NCBI RefSeq assembly: GCF_023634865.1
Contig: NZ_JAMLJN010000005.1
Span: 62,001 to 126,000 of the forward strand
DNA from: Flavobacterium fragile
Lineage (GTDB): Bacteria > Bacteroidota > Bacteroidia > Flavobacteriales > Flavobacteriaceae
Length of the DNA: 64,000 nt
Direction of reading: 5' to 3'
This document shows positions 1 to 8,434 of this stretch, piece by piece (within the stretch, counting starts at the first letter, position 1; every line of letters starts with the position of its first letter). A program made the translations under genes and the position numbers. The notes below the pieces were generated by a model, which did not search any database, was not told where the DNA came from, and saw only the letters and a list, made by a program, of their open reading frames with translations.

Positions 1-236
1 GTATCATTATCGCAATCTTCTTTAATAGAAATTAGTTCTAAAAAGTTGCCACTCTCCTCGCCTTTTGTCCATAATCGGTTTTTAGTACGACTGAAAAAAG
101 TTACTTTTTTTGTTGCTATTGTTAGGTCTATAGCTTCTTGGTTCATGTAGCCCAACATTAAAACATTTTTCGTTTCGTTGTCTTGAATAATGGCTGGAAT
201 TAGGTTGTCTGGGTTTTTGTTGAAGTTTATTTTCAT
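1..236 (-). CDS. hisI: Phosphoribosyl-AMP cyclohydrolase / phosphoribosyl-ATP pyrophosphatase, N-terminal part
   Basis: The start codon is the ATG whose complement lies at 234-236. The gene reads leftward off the window, so only about 78 residues are visible. They belong to the PRA-CH (HisI) domain: the W-T-K-G-E-E-S-G-N stretch and the D-C-D-N-D metal site at the cut end are family hallmarks. In Bacteroidota this protein is normally a HisIE fusion that performs steps 2 and 3 of histidine synthesis; the HisE half would lie outside, so the fusion is an inference. It is the last gene of the his operon and follows hisF. A frame-shifted 63-codon reading of the same bases is a shadow. Confidence 0.93.
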   Translation of the reverse strand, partial: MKINFNKNPDNLIPAIIQDNETKNVLMLGYMNQEAIDLTIATKKVTFFSRTKNRLWTKGEESGNFLELISIKEDCDND

Positions 237-248
237 GATATTTTGTTA

Positions 249-289
249 CACAAAGTTCCACTAAGTTAAGCACGAAGTTTCACTAAGTT
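249..289. repeat. Two-copy direct repeat in the hisF-hisI gap
   Basis: CACAAAGTTCCACTAAGTT at 249-267 recurs as CACGAAGTTTCACTAAGTT at 271-289: 17 of 19 bases identical, 22-bp period. It fills most of the gap between two his genes and has no coding sense. It looks like a dispersed intergenic repeat of this genome; nothing here shows a function. Confidence 0.7.
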
Positions 290-312
290 TTATTTTAAAT
301 TAATTCTTATTT

Positions 313-1068
313 CTATAATCTGATGTTAATTTCTTTTCCTTTTAAATATTTTTTTAATTTAGGAATTTCGATTTCTTGATAGTGAAAAACACTAGCGGCT
401 AAAGCGGCATCAGCATTTCCATTGATAAAGGTTTCTGCAAAATGTTCCATAGTTCCCGCACCTCCAGAAGCGATGATAGGAATGTTTACGATTTCAGACA
501 ATTTGGCTAAGGCTTCATTGGCGAATCCGTTTTTGGTACCGTCATTGTTCATGGATGTGAATAGAATTTCTCCTGCACCACGTTGCTCGACTTCTTTTGC
601 CCAATCGAATAAATTCAATTCAGTAGGCACTTTTCCTCCAACCAAATGAACTATCCATTCGCCATCAATTTGTTTCGCATCGATAGCTACAACAACACAC
701 TGACTTCCATATTTGGCTGCAATCTCGTTTATCAAATTTGGATTTTTAACGGCTGAAGAATTAATCGAAATTTTATCCGCTCCATTGCGAAGCAAAACAT
801 CCACATCAGCAAGGGAAGAAATGCCACCACCAACTGTGAATGGAATATTAATTGCAGCTGCAACTTTTCGAACTAAGTCGATTAAAGTAGCGCGACGTTC
901 TTCTGTAGCGGAAATATCTAGGAACACAAGTTCGTCTGCACCAGTTTCAGTGTATTTCTTTGCTAATTCCACAGGATCACCAGCATCTTTTAAATCCACA
1001 AAGTTGACCCCTTTTACGGTTCGTCCGTTTTTGATGTCTAAGCAGGGAATGATTCTTTTTGTGAGCAT
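313..1068 (-). CDS. hisF: Imidazole glycerol phosphate synthase, cyclase subunit HisF
   Basis: This 251-residue TIM barrel matches the usual HisF length. The two catalytic aspartates are present: D11 in the N-terminal I-I-P-C-L-D-I-K segment and the D of V-V-V-A-I-D-A-K near residue 130. The two phosphate-binding glycine-rich loops (T-V-G-G-G-I and I-I-A-S-G-G-A-G) are also intact. HisF joins ammonia delivered by HisH to PRFAR, giving IGP and AICAR in the cytoplasm. It lies 27 bp downstream of hisA in the his operon, and its partner hisH is just upstream of hisA. Confidence 0.97.
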   Translation of the reverse strand: MLTKRIIPCLDIKNGRTVKGVNFVDLKDAGDPVELAKKYTETGADELVFLDISATEERRATLIDLVRKVAAAINIPFTVGGGISSLADVDVLLRNGADKISINSSAVKNPNLINEIAAKYGSQCVVVAIDAKQIDGEWIVHLVGGKVPTELNLFDWAKEVEQRGAGEILFTSMNNDGTKNGFANEALAKLSEIVNIPIIASGGAGTMEHFAETFINGNADAALAASVFHYQEIEIPKLKKYLKGKEINIRL

Positions 1069-1095
1069 ATAGTATTAAGATTTGAGTATTAAAAA

Positions 1096-1857
1096 TTAAG
1101 ACAAAATGTACTTTTCTAATTGCTTTAAACTGATTCTGCCTTCGTAGATGGCTTTTCCTATAATGGTTCCTTCGCAACCTAGTTCGGCTAACTTTGGTAA
1201 TTCATCGAAAGTGGAAATTCCTCCTGAAGCGATGAGTTTTAAACTCGCTTCTCGAATTCGCTCGAAATGACAAACTTGATTTGACAAATCGGAATCTAAA
1301 ATTCTTTTGTATAATCCAAAACTTGGTCCTTCTAACATGCCGTCTTTTGAAATATCGGTACAAATCACATATTGAATGCCTTCTTTCTGATAATTTTGAA
1401 TAAACGGAATTACTTCTTCTTTTGATTCTTCCAACCAACCTGAAATCACTACTTTTTCATTCATAGCATCCGCTCCTAAAATAATTTTATCAGCTCCATA
1501 TTGTTTGATCCAATTTTTGAAAACTTCTGGTTGTTTGATGGCAATACTTCCGCCTGTGATTTGATTAGCACCACTTTCAAAAGCATTTTTTAAATCGGCA
1601 TCGGATTTTAATCCTCCACCAAAATCGATTTTTAAACTCGTTTTTGAAGCAATTTGTTCCAATACTTTGTAATTCACAATTCGACTGGATTTTGCACCAT
1701 CTAAATCGACTAAATGCAAATACTGAATTCCATGTGCTTCAAACGATTTGGCTACTTCAAGCGGATTTTCGTTGTATATTTTCTTCGTGTCGTAGTCGCC
1801 TTTGGAAAGTCGGACGCATTTTCCTTCGATGATATCTATAGCTGGGATTATTCTCAT
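1096..1857 (-). CDS. hisA: Phosphoribosylformimino-AICAR isomerase HisA, with an in-frame repeat insert
   Basis: HisA is the (beta-alpha)8 isomerase for step 4 of histidine synthesis. Catalytic D8 (R-I-I-P-A-I-D), the second aspartate region (I-L-G-A-D-A), and the C-terminal phosphate loop I-A-S-G-G-I are present. At 253 residues it is roughly ten longer than usual. The extra residues (about 194-205, containing [10 protein letters not shown]) sit between the helix after beta-6 and the beta-7 strand L-K-L-I-A-S-G-G. They are encoded by a copy of a dispersed repeat of the form GTCATTTCGAGCG...CGAGAAGCGAG, read in frame. The core motifs on both sides are undamaged, so the enzyme is probably active. 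Confidence 0.95.
   Translation of the reverse strand: MRIIPAIDIIEGKCVRLSKGDYDTKKIYNENPLEVAKSFEAHGIQYLHLVDLDGAKSSRIVNYKVLEQIASKTSLKIDFGGGLKSDADLKNAFESGANQITGGSIAIKQPEVFKNWIKQYGADKIILGADAMNEKVVISGWLEESKEEVIPFIQNYQKEGIQYVICTDISKDGMLEGPSFGLYKRILDSDLSNQVCHFERIREASLKLIASGGISTFDELPKLAELGCEGTIIGKAIYEGRISLKQLEKYILS
1244..1277. repeat. Dispersed repeat copy inside hisA
   Basis: On the minus strand this reads roughly CAAGTTTGTCATTTCGAGCG then AATTCGAGAAGCGAG. I recall closely related strings as frequent intergenic dispersed repeats in Bacteroidota. It contains a short inverted match (TTCGAGCGAATTCGAGAA) and adds about eleven codons without a frameshift or stop. Confidence 0.65.
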
Positions 1858-1893
1858 ATCAAGTTCAATTTCAAGAGCAATTTCAAGCTCAAA
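1858..1893. repeat. Short tandem repeat in the hisH-hisA gap
   Basis: The gap is almost entirely a repeat of TTCAATTTCAAG-like units (TCAATTTCAAGAGCAATTTC followed by AAGCTCAAATT). No regulatory motif was recognised. Confidence 0.5.
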
Positions 1894-2475
1894 TTATAAG
1901 TTTAAAAAGTTTTTCAAAATTTGTTCTCCGAGGATGCCACTTTTCTCAGGATGAAATTGTACTCCGAAAAAGTTATCGCGTTTCAATGCTGTGCTGTATT
2001 CGTGTTCATAATTCGTGGTAGCAATTGTATTTTCAGACAAAGACGCATAAAAACTGTGTACCAAATACATGAATTCGTTTTCTTTAATTCCTTCAAATAA
2101 TGGCGTTTTCAGATTATAAATCGTATTCCAACCCATTTGAGGAACTTTTACTTCTTGAGAAAATTTCACAACATTGACATCAAAAATTCCTAATCCGTTG
2201 GTATTTCCTTCTTCTGAATGTTTACACATCAATTGCATACCCAAACAAATTCCTAAAACCGGTTGTTTCAGGGTTGGAATCAATACATCTAATCCACTAT
2301 TAACCAACATTTTCATAGCACTACTAGCCTCTCCTACACCAGGAAAAATTACTTTATCAGCTTTCTTTATCGTTTTCCAATCATTTGTGACAATTCCTTC
2401 AAAACCCAATCGTTCCAAAGCGAATAAAACACTTTGAACATTTCCAGCTCCGTAATCTATTATTGCTATTTTCAT
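1894..2475 (-). CDS. hisH: Imidazole glycerol phosphate synthase, glutamine amidotransferase subunit HisH
   Basis: This 193-residue class I glutaminase has the nucleophile elbow G-I-C-L-G-M-Q-L at about residues 76-83. Its His-Glu pair lies in F-G-V-Q-F-H-P-E-K near residue 175. The N-terminus I-A-I-I-D-Y-G-A-G-N is typical for HisH. It hydrolyses glutamine and channels ammonia to HisF. Gene order hisB-hisH-hisA-hisF is the standard Bacteroidota arrangement. Confidence 0.97.
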   Translation of the reverse strand: MKIAIIDYGAGNVQSVLFALERLGFEGIVTNDWKTIKKADKVIFPGVGEASSAMKMLVNSGLDVLIPTLKQPVLGICLGMQLMCKHSEEGNTNGLGIFDVNVVKFSQEVKVPQMGWNTIYNLKTPLFEGIKENEFMYLVHSFYASLSENTIATTNYEHEYSTALKRDNFFGVQFHPEKSGILGEQILKNFLNL

Positions 2476-2560
2476 ATTTATATAGTCGCAGTTTTCAGTC
2501 GCAGTCGCAGTTCAAATCGAGTTATTTCTGCCAACTGAGACTGTGACTGATTACTTTTTT
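2476..2560. repeat. GCAGT/GACTG-rich short repeats in the hisB-hisH gap
   Basis: The gap contains AGTCGCAGTTTTCAGTCGCA followed by GTCGCAGTTC, and then AACTGAGACTGTGACTG. On the minus strand this is a run of CAGTCACAGTCTCAGTT and AACTGCGACTGCGACTGAAA units. It resembles dispersed intergenic repeats of Flavobacterium genomes (from memory). There is no terminator, and the gap lies within the operon. Confidence 0.55.
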
Positions 2561-3700
2561 TTATAACATTCCTTTTGTACTTGGTAAAATCATTTTTTCT
2601 GTATCTCTTTTTACCGCTACTTTAATTGCTTTTGCGAAAGCTTTGAAAATCGCTTCAATTTTGTGGTGTTCGTTTGTGCCTTCTGCTTTGATGTTCAAAT
2701 TTGCTTTTGCTCCATCAGTAAACGATTTGAAGAAGTGAAAAAACATTTCGGTTGGCATTTGGCCAATCATTTCACGTTTGAATTCTGCTTCCCAAACCAA
2801 CCAATTTCTTCCTCCAAAATCAATCGCTACTTGTGCTAAACAATCGTCCATTGGTAAACAAAATCCGTAGCGTTCGATGCCTAATTTGTTGCCTAAAGCT
2901 TTTGCGAAAACTTCGCCTAATGCAATTGCTGTATCCTCAATTGTGTGGTGTTCGTCAACTTCTAAATCGCCTTTCACTTGAATATCTAAGTCCATTTGTC
3001 CGTGACGCGTAATTTGGTCCAACATGTGATCGAAAAAGGAAATTCCTGTGTTAATGTTGCTTTTTCCTGTTCCGTCTAAGTTTAAAGTGATAGCGATATC
3101 CGTTTCATTAGTAGTTCTTTTGATAAAAGCTGTTCTTTCCTCCAATTTCAAAAACTCATAGATCTTTTGCCAATCTGTTGTTTGTAAAGCGATTACATTT
3201 TGGAGTTCTTCCAATGAAGTTGCAATTTCATTTCCGCCCAAATTTTCTTCATTTTTGATGAAAATCGCTTTCGAGCCTAAGTTTTTAGCCAATTCCACAT
3301 CGGTAATTCTATCGCCAATTACGAATGAGTTTTCTAAATCGTATTCCGAATTGTTCAAATACTTCGTTAACATTCCCGCTCTAGGTTTTCTAGTAGGCGC
3401 ATTGTCTTCTGGAAAACTTTTGTCAATAAATATTTCATTGAATGTTACACCTTCATTTTCAAATGCTTTCAGAATAAAATTTTGGGTTGGCCAAAACGTT
3501 TCTTCCGGAAAACTATCTGTTCCTAAACCATCTTGATTGGTGACCATTGCCAATTCAAAATCCAATTCTTTTGCTATTTTACTCAAGAATTGAAACACTT
3601 TTGGATAGAATTCTAATTTAGTTAGACTATCTAATTGGTAATTTTCTGGTTCTAAAACCAAAGTTCCATCTCTATCGATAAATAATACTCTTTTCGGCAT
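2561..3700 (-). CDS. hisB: Bifunctional histidinol-phosphatase / imidazoleglycerol-phosphate dehydratase HisB
   Basis: This two-domain enzyme has 379 residues. Residues 1-165 are a HAD phosphatase: F-I-D-R-D-G-T-L motif I at D9/D11, M-V-T-N-Q-D-G motif II, and I-G-D-R-I-T-D motif IV. Residues about 190-379 are IGP dehydratase, with the metal-binding [21 protein letters not shown] and N-E-H-H-K-I-E-A motifs. It covers steps 6 and 8 of the pathway. Its first 29 bases overlap the end of hisC, implying translational coupling. Confidence 0.97.
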   Translation of the reverse strand: MPKRVLFIDRDGTLVLEPENYQLDSLTKLEFYPKVFQFLSKIAKELDFELAMVTNQDGLGTDSFPEETFWPTQNFILKAFENEGVTFNEIFIDKSFPEDNAPTRKPRAGMLTKYLNNSEYDLENSFVIGDRITDVELAKNLGSKAIFIKNEENLGGNEIATSLEELQNVIALQTTDWQKIYEFLKLEERTAFIKRTTNETDIAITLNLDGTGKSNINTGISFFDHMLDQITRHGQMDLDIQVKGDLEVDEHHTIEDTAIALGEVFAKALGNKLGIERYGFCLPMDDCLAQVAIDFGGRNWLVWEAEFKREMIGQMPTEMFFHFFKSFTDGAKANLNIKAEGTNEHHKIEAIFKAFAKAIKVAVKRDTEKMILPSTKGML

Positions 3701-4733
3701 TGTTGATGGTTTTTAATAATTCAATAATTTGTTCGGTTTCTTCTTTAGTTCCAACACTAATTCGCAAGCAATTTTCGCATAAAGGTTGATTACTTCTGTT
3801 ACGAACCACTACTCCATTATCGATAAATTGTTGGTATCTAAAATTCGCATCATCTACTTTAATTAAAATAAAATTCGCATTCGAAGGATATATTTTCTCA
3901 ACAAATTCGTATTTTGACAATGCCTCTATTAGTTTGTTTTTCTCTACCAATATTTTTTTAACTTGAGCAGGCATAGTACTTTGCAGCAATTTTTTGATTG
4001 CGGTTTCTTGGGAAACTCCATTAATATTATATGGCGGTTTAATTTTGTTTAAAACTGAAATAATTTCCTTAGAAGCAAATAAAATTCCAATTCGTAAACC
4101 CGCCATGGCATAGGCTTTTGACAACGTTTGTGTGATAATCAGATTGGGGAAATCTTTTAATACGGTTAACCAACTCACTTCATTTGAAAAATCGATATAA
4201 GCTTCATCAATTACGACCAAACCTTTAAATTGATTCAAAATCTTTATGATAGCCGCATCATCAAAAGAATTTCCTGTTGGATTGTTTGGCGAACATAAAA
4301 AGATAATCTTGGTATTGTTATCCACAGCATTTAGAATCGCTTCCACATTCGGTTGAAATTCCTCATTTAGCAATACTTCACGATTTTCGATGGCATTAAT
4401 ATTTGCCAAAACTCCATACATTCCATACGTTGGTGGCAATGTTATGATATTATCTCGATTGGGTTCACAAAACGCTCTAAAAATCAAATCTAATACTTCA
4501 TCACTTCCGTTTCCTAAAAGAATATTTTCTTTTTGAACGTTATTTTTGTCAGCAATAATGGCTTTGAGTTCCTTTTGTTGCGGATCTGGATAACGATTTA
4601 TACCATTAGAAAACGGATTTTCATTGGCATCCAAATAGATCATAGGCTTTGTAAATTGTTCAAATTCATCGCGTGCTGAAGAATAAGGACTCAGTTTTTT
4701 GACGTTTTCTCGGATTAAGTTTTCTAAATTCAT
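3672..4733 (-). CDS. hisC: Histidinol-phosphate aminotransferase HisC
   Basis: This PLP-dependent fold-type I aminotransferase has 353 residues. The Schiff-base lysine lies in [15 protein letters not shown]. The substrate and PLP contacts D-A-N-E-N-P, S-P-N-N-P-T-G and D-E-A-Y-I-D-F are all present. It makes L-histidinol phosphate from imidazole-acetol phosphate and glutamate. It sits 6 bp after hisD and overlaps hisB by 29 bp. Confidence 0.96.
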   Translation of the reverse strand: MNLENLIRENVKKLSPYSSARDEFEQFTKPMIYLDANENPFSNGINRYPDPQQKELKAIIADKNNVQKENILLGNGSDEVLDLIFRAFCEPNRDNIITLPPTYGMYGVLANINAIENREVLLNEEFQPNVEAILNAVDNNTKIIFLCSPNNPTGNSFDDAAIIKILNQFKGLVVIDEAYIDFSNEVSWLTVLKDFPNLIITQTLSKAYAMAGLRIGILFASKEIISVLNKIKPPYNINGVSQETAIKKLLQSTMPAQVKKILVEKNKLIEALSKYEFVEKIYPSNANFILIKVDDANFRYQQFIDNGVVVRNRSNQPLCENCLRISVGTKEETEQIIELLKTINNAEKSIIYR

Positions 4734-4739
4734 AGTTTT

Positions 4740-6014
4740 TTATTTTAATCTTAAAGTAACAGCGTTTTTGTGTGCTTGTAAACCTTCGGCTTCTGCCATA
4801 ATTTCTATTGCTTTTCCAATGTTTTGAATTCCGATTTCTGATATTTTTTGAAAGGTCATCGCCTTCATGAAACTATCTAAATTTACACCACTGTAGCTTT
4901 TAGAATAACCATTTGTTGGTAGCGTGTGATTGGTTCCAGAAGCATAATCGCCAGCACTTTCTGGTGTATAATTTCCAATGAAAATCGAACCTGCATTTTG
5001 AATTCCATCAACAAAATAGTCTTCATTTTTAGAACATACAATGAAATGTTCTGGACTGTATTCATTAATTAATGATAATGCTGTTTTTTCAGTTTCAACA
5101 AAGATTAATTTAGAATTATTAATAGCCACTTGTGCAATTTCTTGTCTTGGAAGTTCTTTTAATTGTTTGTAGATTTCTTCTTCTACATCATTTAGTATGT
5201 TTTTATTGGTAGTAACCAAAATCACCTGGCTGTCTTTTCCGTGTTCGGCTTGACTTAACAAATCAGAAGCCACGAAACTAGGGATAGCCGTTTCATCTGC
5301 GTAAACCAATAACTCACTTGGACCTGCAGGCATATCGATAGCTACATCATTTTGAGAAGCAAATTGTTTTGCAATCGTTACAAATTGGTTGCCAGGTCCG
5401 AAGATTTTATACACTCGCGGAATGGTTTCCGTTCCGAATGTCATTCCAGCAATGGCTTGAATTCCACCTACTTTGTAGATTTTAGTTACACCACACAAAT
5501 CGGCTGCGTATAGAATTGCGGCATTAATTTTTCCATTTTTATCCGATGGCGAACACAAAACAATTTCTTTACAACCTGCTAATTTAGCCGGTACCGCCAA
5601 CATTAAAACCGTTGAAAACAAAGGAGCAGTTCCGCCTGGAATATACAAACCGACTTTTTGAATCGGACGTTTTTCTTGCCAACACGTAACTCCGATAGTT
5701 GTTTCTACCACAATTTTATCTGTTTTTTGACCGGCGTGAAATTGTTCAATGTTCGACTTTGCCAATTGAATAGCTTCTTTTAGTTCCGTTGAAACTTCAT
5801 TTTTAGCAATTTCAATTTCTTCTTGTGTAACTTGAATATTTTCTAAAGTAACGCCATCAAAGAAAGAAGCATACTTTGCAATGGCCTTGTCTCCTTTTTG
5901 TTGTATTTCTTTGAAAATTTGTTTTACCGTTTCTTCTACATGAGAGAACGTTTGCGTTGGTCTCTTGCAAATTTCTGACCAAATTTCGGGTTGTGGATTG
6001 TATATTTTTTTCAT
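4740..6014 (-). CDS. hisD: Histidinol dehydrogenase HisD
   Basis: This enzyme is 424 residues, a normal length. It carries zinc-ligand motifs D-L-L-S-Q-A-E-H-G, E-S-A-G-D-Y-A-S-G-T-N-H-T-L-P-T and the C-terminal A-H-K-N-A-V-T-L-R. The E-H-F-I-V segment supplies the catalytic Glu/His. It performs the two-step NAD-dependent oxidation of histidinol to histidine. It is the second gene of the operon, 42 bp after hisG; the gap is pyrimidine-rich on the plus strand with repeated TCTATTC-like units. Confidence 0.97.
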   Translation of the reverse strand: MKKIYNPQPEIWSEICKRPTQTFSHVEETVKQIFKEIQQKGDKAIAKYASFFDGVTLENIQVTQEEIEIAKNEVSTELKEAIQLAKSNIEQFHAGQKTDKIVVETTIGVTCWQEKRPIQKVGLYIPGGTAPLFSTVLMLAVPAKLAGCKEIVLCSPSDKNGKINAAILYAADLCGVTKIYKVGGIQAIAGMTFGTETIPRVYKIFGPGNQFVTIAKQFASQNDVAIDMPAGPSELLVYADETAIPSFVASDLLSQAEHGKDSQVILVTTNKNILNDVEEEIYKQLKELPRQEIAQVAINNSKLIFVETEKTALSLINEYSPEHFIVCSKNEDYFVDGIQNAGSIFIGNYTPESAGDYASGTNHTLPTNGYSKSYSGVNLDSFMKAMTFQKISEIGIQNIGKAIEIMAEAEGLQAHKNAVTLRLK

Positions 6015-6056
6015 GATTCTTTTCTCTTTTTTCTATTCTCTATTCGCTATTTTCTT

Positions 6057-6914
6057 TTAAAGGACCATTTTTTCTATTGGGCAAACCAAAATACCTTCAG
6101 CTCCCGCTGCTTTTAATTGGTCAATAACTTCCCAAAATTGATCTTCATCAATTACAGAATGTACGCTACTCCAACCTTCTTCGGCTAATGGCATCACTGT
6201 TGGACTTTTTAAAACAGGAAGAATTTTACTGATTTTTGCAATTTTATCATTCGGAACATTCATCAAAATATATTTCGATTTTCTTGAACGTAAAACGGCT
6301 TGAATTCGGAATTGAAGTTTTTGCAATAATTTTTCTACATCTTCCGAAATCTGAGGTGAAACTGCTAAAACAGCTTCACTTTTTAGAATCACTTCGACTT
6401 CTTTTAAACCGTTTTTAAATAAGGTACTTCCGCTTGAAACAATGTCTACAATGGCATCTGAAAGACCAATGTTTGGTGCAATTTCAACCGAACCTGAAAT
6501 TTGGTGAATGTCCACTGAAATTCCTTTTGAAGAAAAATAATCTACAACAGTTTTGGGATAGGAAGTAGCCACTCGTAATCCGTTTAAATCTTGGATTGAA
6601 TTGTAGTTGAAATTCTTTGGAACCGCTACTGAAACTTTGCATTTGGAGAAACCTAATTTTTCCGCAATTTGAATGTTTTGCCCTTTTTCAACTAGAAGAT
6701 TATCTCCAACAATCGCAATATCAACCACGCCATCAATCAAATATTGTGGGATATCCGAATTGCGTAAATAATAAACTTCTAATGGAAAATTGGAAGCAGT
6801 AACTTTGAGTTGGTCGTTACCATTATAAATTGAAATGCCACAATCTTTTAAGATTTGGATACTTTCATCGTGTAATCTACCTGATTTTTGAATAGCAATT
6901 TTTAATGTGTTCAT
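6057..6914 (-). CDS. hisG: ATP phosphoribosyltransferase HisG, long form
   Basis: This is the first committed enzyme of histidine synthesis. The ATG at 6912-6914 (M-N-T-L-K-I-A-I-Q-K-S-G-R-L) is preferred over an upstream TTG extension that has no homology. The result is 285 residues, the long HisG class. Catalytic-domain motifs include D-I-A-I-V-G-D-N and the PRPP loop D-A-I-V-D-I-V-S-S-G-S-T. Residues about 210-285 form the C-terminal regulatory domain through which histidine inhibits long-form enzymes. Expression is predicted to be controlled by the attenuator immediately upstream. Confidence 0.96.
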   Translation of the reverse strand: MNTLKIAIQKSGRLHDESIQILKDCGISIYNGNDQLKVTASNFPLEVYYLRNSDIPQYLIDGVVDIAIVGDNLLVEKGQNIQIAEKLGFSKCKVSVAVPKNFNYNSIQDLNGLRVATSYPKTVVDYFSSKGISVDIHQISGSVEIAPNIGLSDAIVDIVSSGSTLFKNGLKEVEVILKSEAVLAVSPQISEDVEKLLQKLQFRIQAVLRSRKSKYILMNVPNDKIAKISKILPVLKSPTVMPLAEEGWSSVHSVIDEDQFWEVIDQLKAAGAEGILVCPIEKMVL

Positions 6915-6968
6915 TTTTAAATTTTGTTTTAAAAAAGCACACCAAGGGATTTTAAAAATGCTTAACAA

Positions 6969-7003
6969 TAAAAAACCCGCTTGATGTACTCAAACGGGTT
7001 TTT
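6969..7003 (-). terminator. Intrinsic terminator of the his attenuator
   Basis: On the minus strand AAAAACCCGTTTGA, a short loop GTACA and TCAAGCGGGTTTTTT form a GC-capped hairpin followed at once by a T run (complement of 6969-6975). It lies between the leader peptide and hisG, where a terminator only makes sense as an attenuator. Its 5' arm (6988-6996) can alternatively pair with 7039-7047. Confidence 0.9.
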
Positions 7004-7018
7004 AGTTTATATGATTTT

Positions 7019-7075
7019 ATTACATATCATCACTACCTCGCTTGAGCGTGGAAAAAATGATGATGATGATGTAAT
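7019..7075 (-). promoter_or_regulatory. his leader hairpin: His codons paired with a downstream arm
   Basis: The minus-strand segment covering the His codons (complement of 7061-7075, ATTACATCATCATCA) pairs with TGATGATATGTAAT (complement of 7019-7032). The stem has 14 pairs with one bulged C. A second pairing is possible between GCTCAAGCG (complement of 7039-7047) and CGTTTGAGT of the terminator 5' arm: nine pairs, two of them G-U. These give the protector and antiterminator forms expected for ribosome-mediated attenuation. Confidence 0.8.
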
Positions 7076-7089
7076 TGATTTAAAAACAT
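7033..7089 (-). CDS. hisL: Histidine operon leader peptide, 18 residues with five consecutive His
   Basis: This short ORF reads M-F-L-N-Q-L-H-H-H-H-H-F-F-H-A-Q-A-R then TAG. Six of 18 codons are His, five of them in a row (CAT x5 at 7057-7071). It starts about 30 bp after a good promoter and ends 30 bp before the terminator hairpin. By the usual attenuation logic, a ribosome stalled on the His codons leaves GCTCAAGCG free to pair with the terminator arm, so transcription continues. A ribosome reaching the stop codon covers GCTCAAGCG, and the terminator forms. The symbol is by analogy to the enterobacterial hisL; there is no homology claim. Confidence 0.88.
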   Translation of the reverse strand: MFLNQLHHHHHFFHAQAR

Positions 7090-7113
7090 AATTTCTGTTA
7101 TTATTTAACTGTG

Positions 7114-7147
7114 CAAAGTTAACAACTAAAATTTCGAATAAACAAAA
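7114..7147 (-). promoter_or_regulatory. his operon promoter (Bacteroidota type)
   Basis: On the minus strand the -7 element TAACTTTG (complement of 7114-7121) matches TAnnTTTG fully. A TTTTG -33 element (complement of 7143-7147) stands 21 bp upstream. The predicted start of transcription is a few bases before the leader ATG at 7089. Confidence 0.75.
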
Positions 7148-7171
7148 TGTTTTTAAAATTTTATGTTTTGT

Positions 7172-7675
7172 TTAATGATCGTCTCCTTCTGTTTCATTTC
7201 CATTGTTTTCAGCAGGAACAGCAACACTAGCAGCATTTGCTCTAATTTCGGTGTGACGAATTTCACCTCCAGTAGTTCCTGTTTGTTTTCCTATAAAAAC
7301 TCCAGCAATAGCAATTACGGCAGCTAAATAAGAAACTAAATTTGCTTTTGCGTGATTTTTTATATTCAAATACAATCCAATTAATGAAACTAATCCAAGA
7401 GCATATAAAACAATAGCTAACTTCTCAGCCATTTCTTCATGTTCGTGAATAAACTGTTCTGTTACAGAAGGTAAATTTTCTGCGATTTCTTCAGCTCCCT
7501 CTCCAGTAGCCATACTTACAGCACCAAAAATAGCTGCAACGATAAAAAGTACATAAGCTACATTTTTAACAACATTGTTTTTTAAAAAAATTCCTGTTAC
7601 TAAAACTCCTAATCCAAAAATGGTCCCAATTATCGGAAAATGGTTAACGACCATATGTAAATGCGCTTCATTCAT
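7172..7675 (-). CDS. DUF2231-like four-helix membrane protein
   Basis: This 167-residue protein has about four hydrophobic helices (near residues 14-32, 38-56, 86-104 and 111-130). Its N-terminus has the H-x-x-x-N-H-F-P-I-I-G motif seen in DUF2231-type inner-membrane proteins. A conserved-looking G-G-E-I-R-H-T segment follows the last helix. The function is unknown. Histidines in the N-H-F-P region are candidate heme or metal ligands, as proposed for the wider family. It is the last gene of the metal-efflux block, 18 bp after the VIT-family gene. Confidence 0.7.
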   Translation of the reverse strand: MNEAHLHMVVNHFPIIGTIFGLGVLVTGIFLKNNVVKNVAYVLFIVAAIFGAVSMATGEGAEEIAENLPSVTEQFIHEHEEMAEKLAIVLYALGLVSLIGLYLNIKNHAKANLVSYLAAVIAIAGVFIGKQTGTTGGEIRHTEIRANAASVAVPAENNGNETEGDDH

Positions 7676-7693
7676 AATATTTTGATTTTAAAA

Positions 7694-8395
7694 TTAAACA
7701 CTAACTCCAAATAGATAGCCTACTGCTGCAGAAATTACCATAGCAATTGTTCCCCAAATAGTAATTCGTAAAATTGCCTTTATGATGTTCGATCCTCCAG
7801 CTTTTGCAGCTGTTGTACCCAGAATTACCAAGAAAAAAATAGTGAAGCCGTAAAGCCAATATTCCATTCCTTTAACGGGTGAAAAAAGGACTACTAAAAG
7901 AGGTAAAACGCCTCCAACAGTAAAAGCGGCACCAGAGGCCAAAGCTGCTTGAATGGGTTTAGCTTGGCTTATTTCGTTGATTCCTAATTCGTCTCTAACG
8001 TGTGCACCAAGAGCATCAAATTCTGTTAATTCTTTCGCTACCAATTCAGCTGTTTCCTTTTTTAAACCTCTTTTTTCATAAATCTGAGACAAAATCTTCA
8101 ATTCTTCATCTGGTGATTCTAGCAATTCTCTTTTTTCTCTCTCAATATCCGCTTTTTCTGTATCCGTTTGAGAACTTACAGAAACATATTCACCGGCTGA
8201 CATAGATAATGCACCAGCTACTAAACCAGCAATTGTTGCTAGTAAAATAGGTTCTTTATCAGAACTAGCAGTTGCAACACCAACAGCCAAACTTGAAATA
8301 GAAATTATACCATCGTTTGCACCTAAAACAGCTGCTCTAAGCCAATTACTTCTGTTGATGTAATGACTATCTAAATAGTTGTCAATTGTTACCAT
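7694..8395 (-). CDS. VIT1/CCC1-family metal ion transporter
   Basis: This 233-residue protein opens with the family signature L-R-A-A-V-L-G-A-N-D-G-I-I-S-I-S-S-L. It has two N-terminal helices, a charged cytoplasmic insert of about 70 residues rich in Glu (the metal-binding hub in this family), and three C-terminal helices. VIT/CCC1 proteins move Fe2+ or Mn2+ out of the cytoplasm, probably by proton antiport. It follows the CzcB-type adaptor gene by 39 bp in the same direction, fitting a metal-detoxification block. Confidence 0.88.
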   Translation of the reverse strand: MVTIDNYLDSHYINRSNWLRAAVLGANDGIISISSLAVGVATASSDKEPILLATIAGLVAGALSMSAGEYVSVSSQTDTEKADIEREKRELLESPDEELKILSQIYEKRGLKKETAELVAKELTEFDALGAHVRDELGINEISQAKPIQAALASGAAFTVGGVLPLLVVLFSPVKGMEYWLYGFTIFFLVILGTTAAKAGGSNIIKAILRITIWGTIAMVISAAVGYLFGVSV

Positions 8396-8434
8396 ATATA
8401 TTCAATTGTATTTTAAAGATAGTTATTTTTTTAT

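Noticed and set aside
82..273. 63-codon minus-strand ORF at the left edge
   Set aside because: It overlaps the HisI coding frame (start at 236) out of frame; the HisI frame has clear family motifs.
6057..6968. Longer HisG start at 6968
   Set aside because: It is a TTG start, adds 18 residues without homology, and lies almost inside the terminator; ATG at 6914 matches family N-termini.
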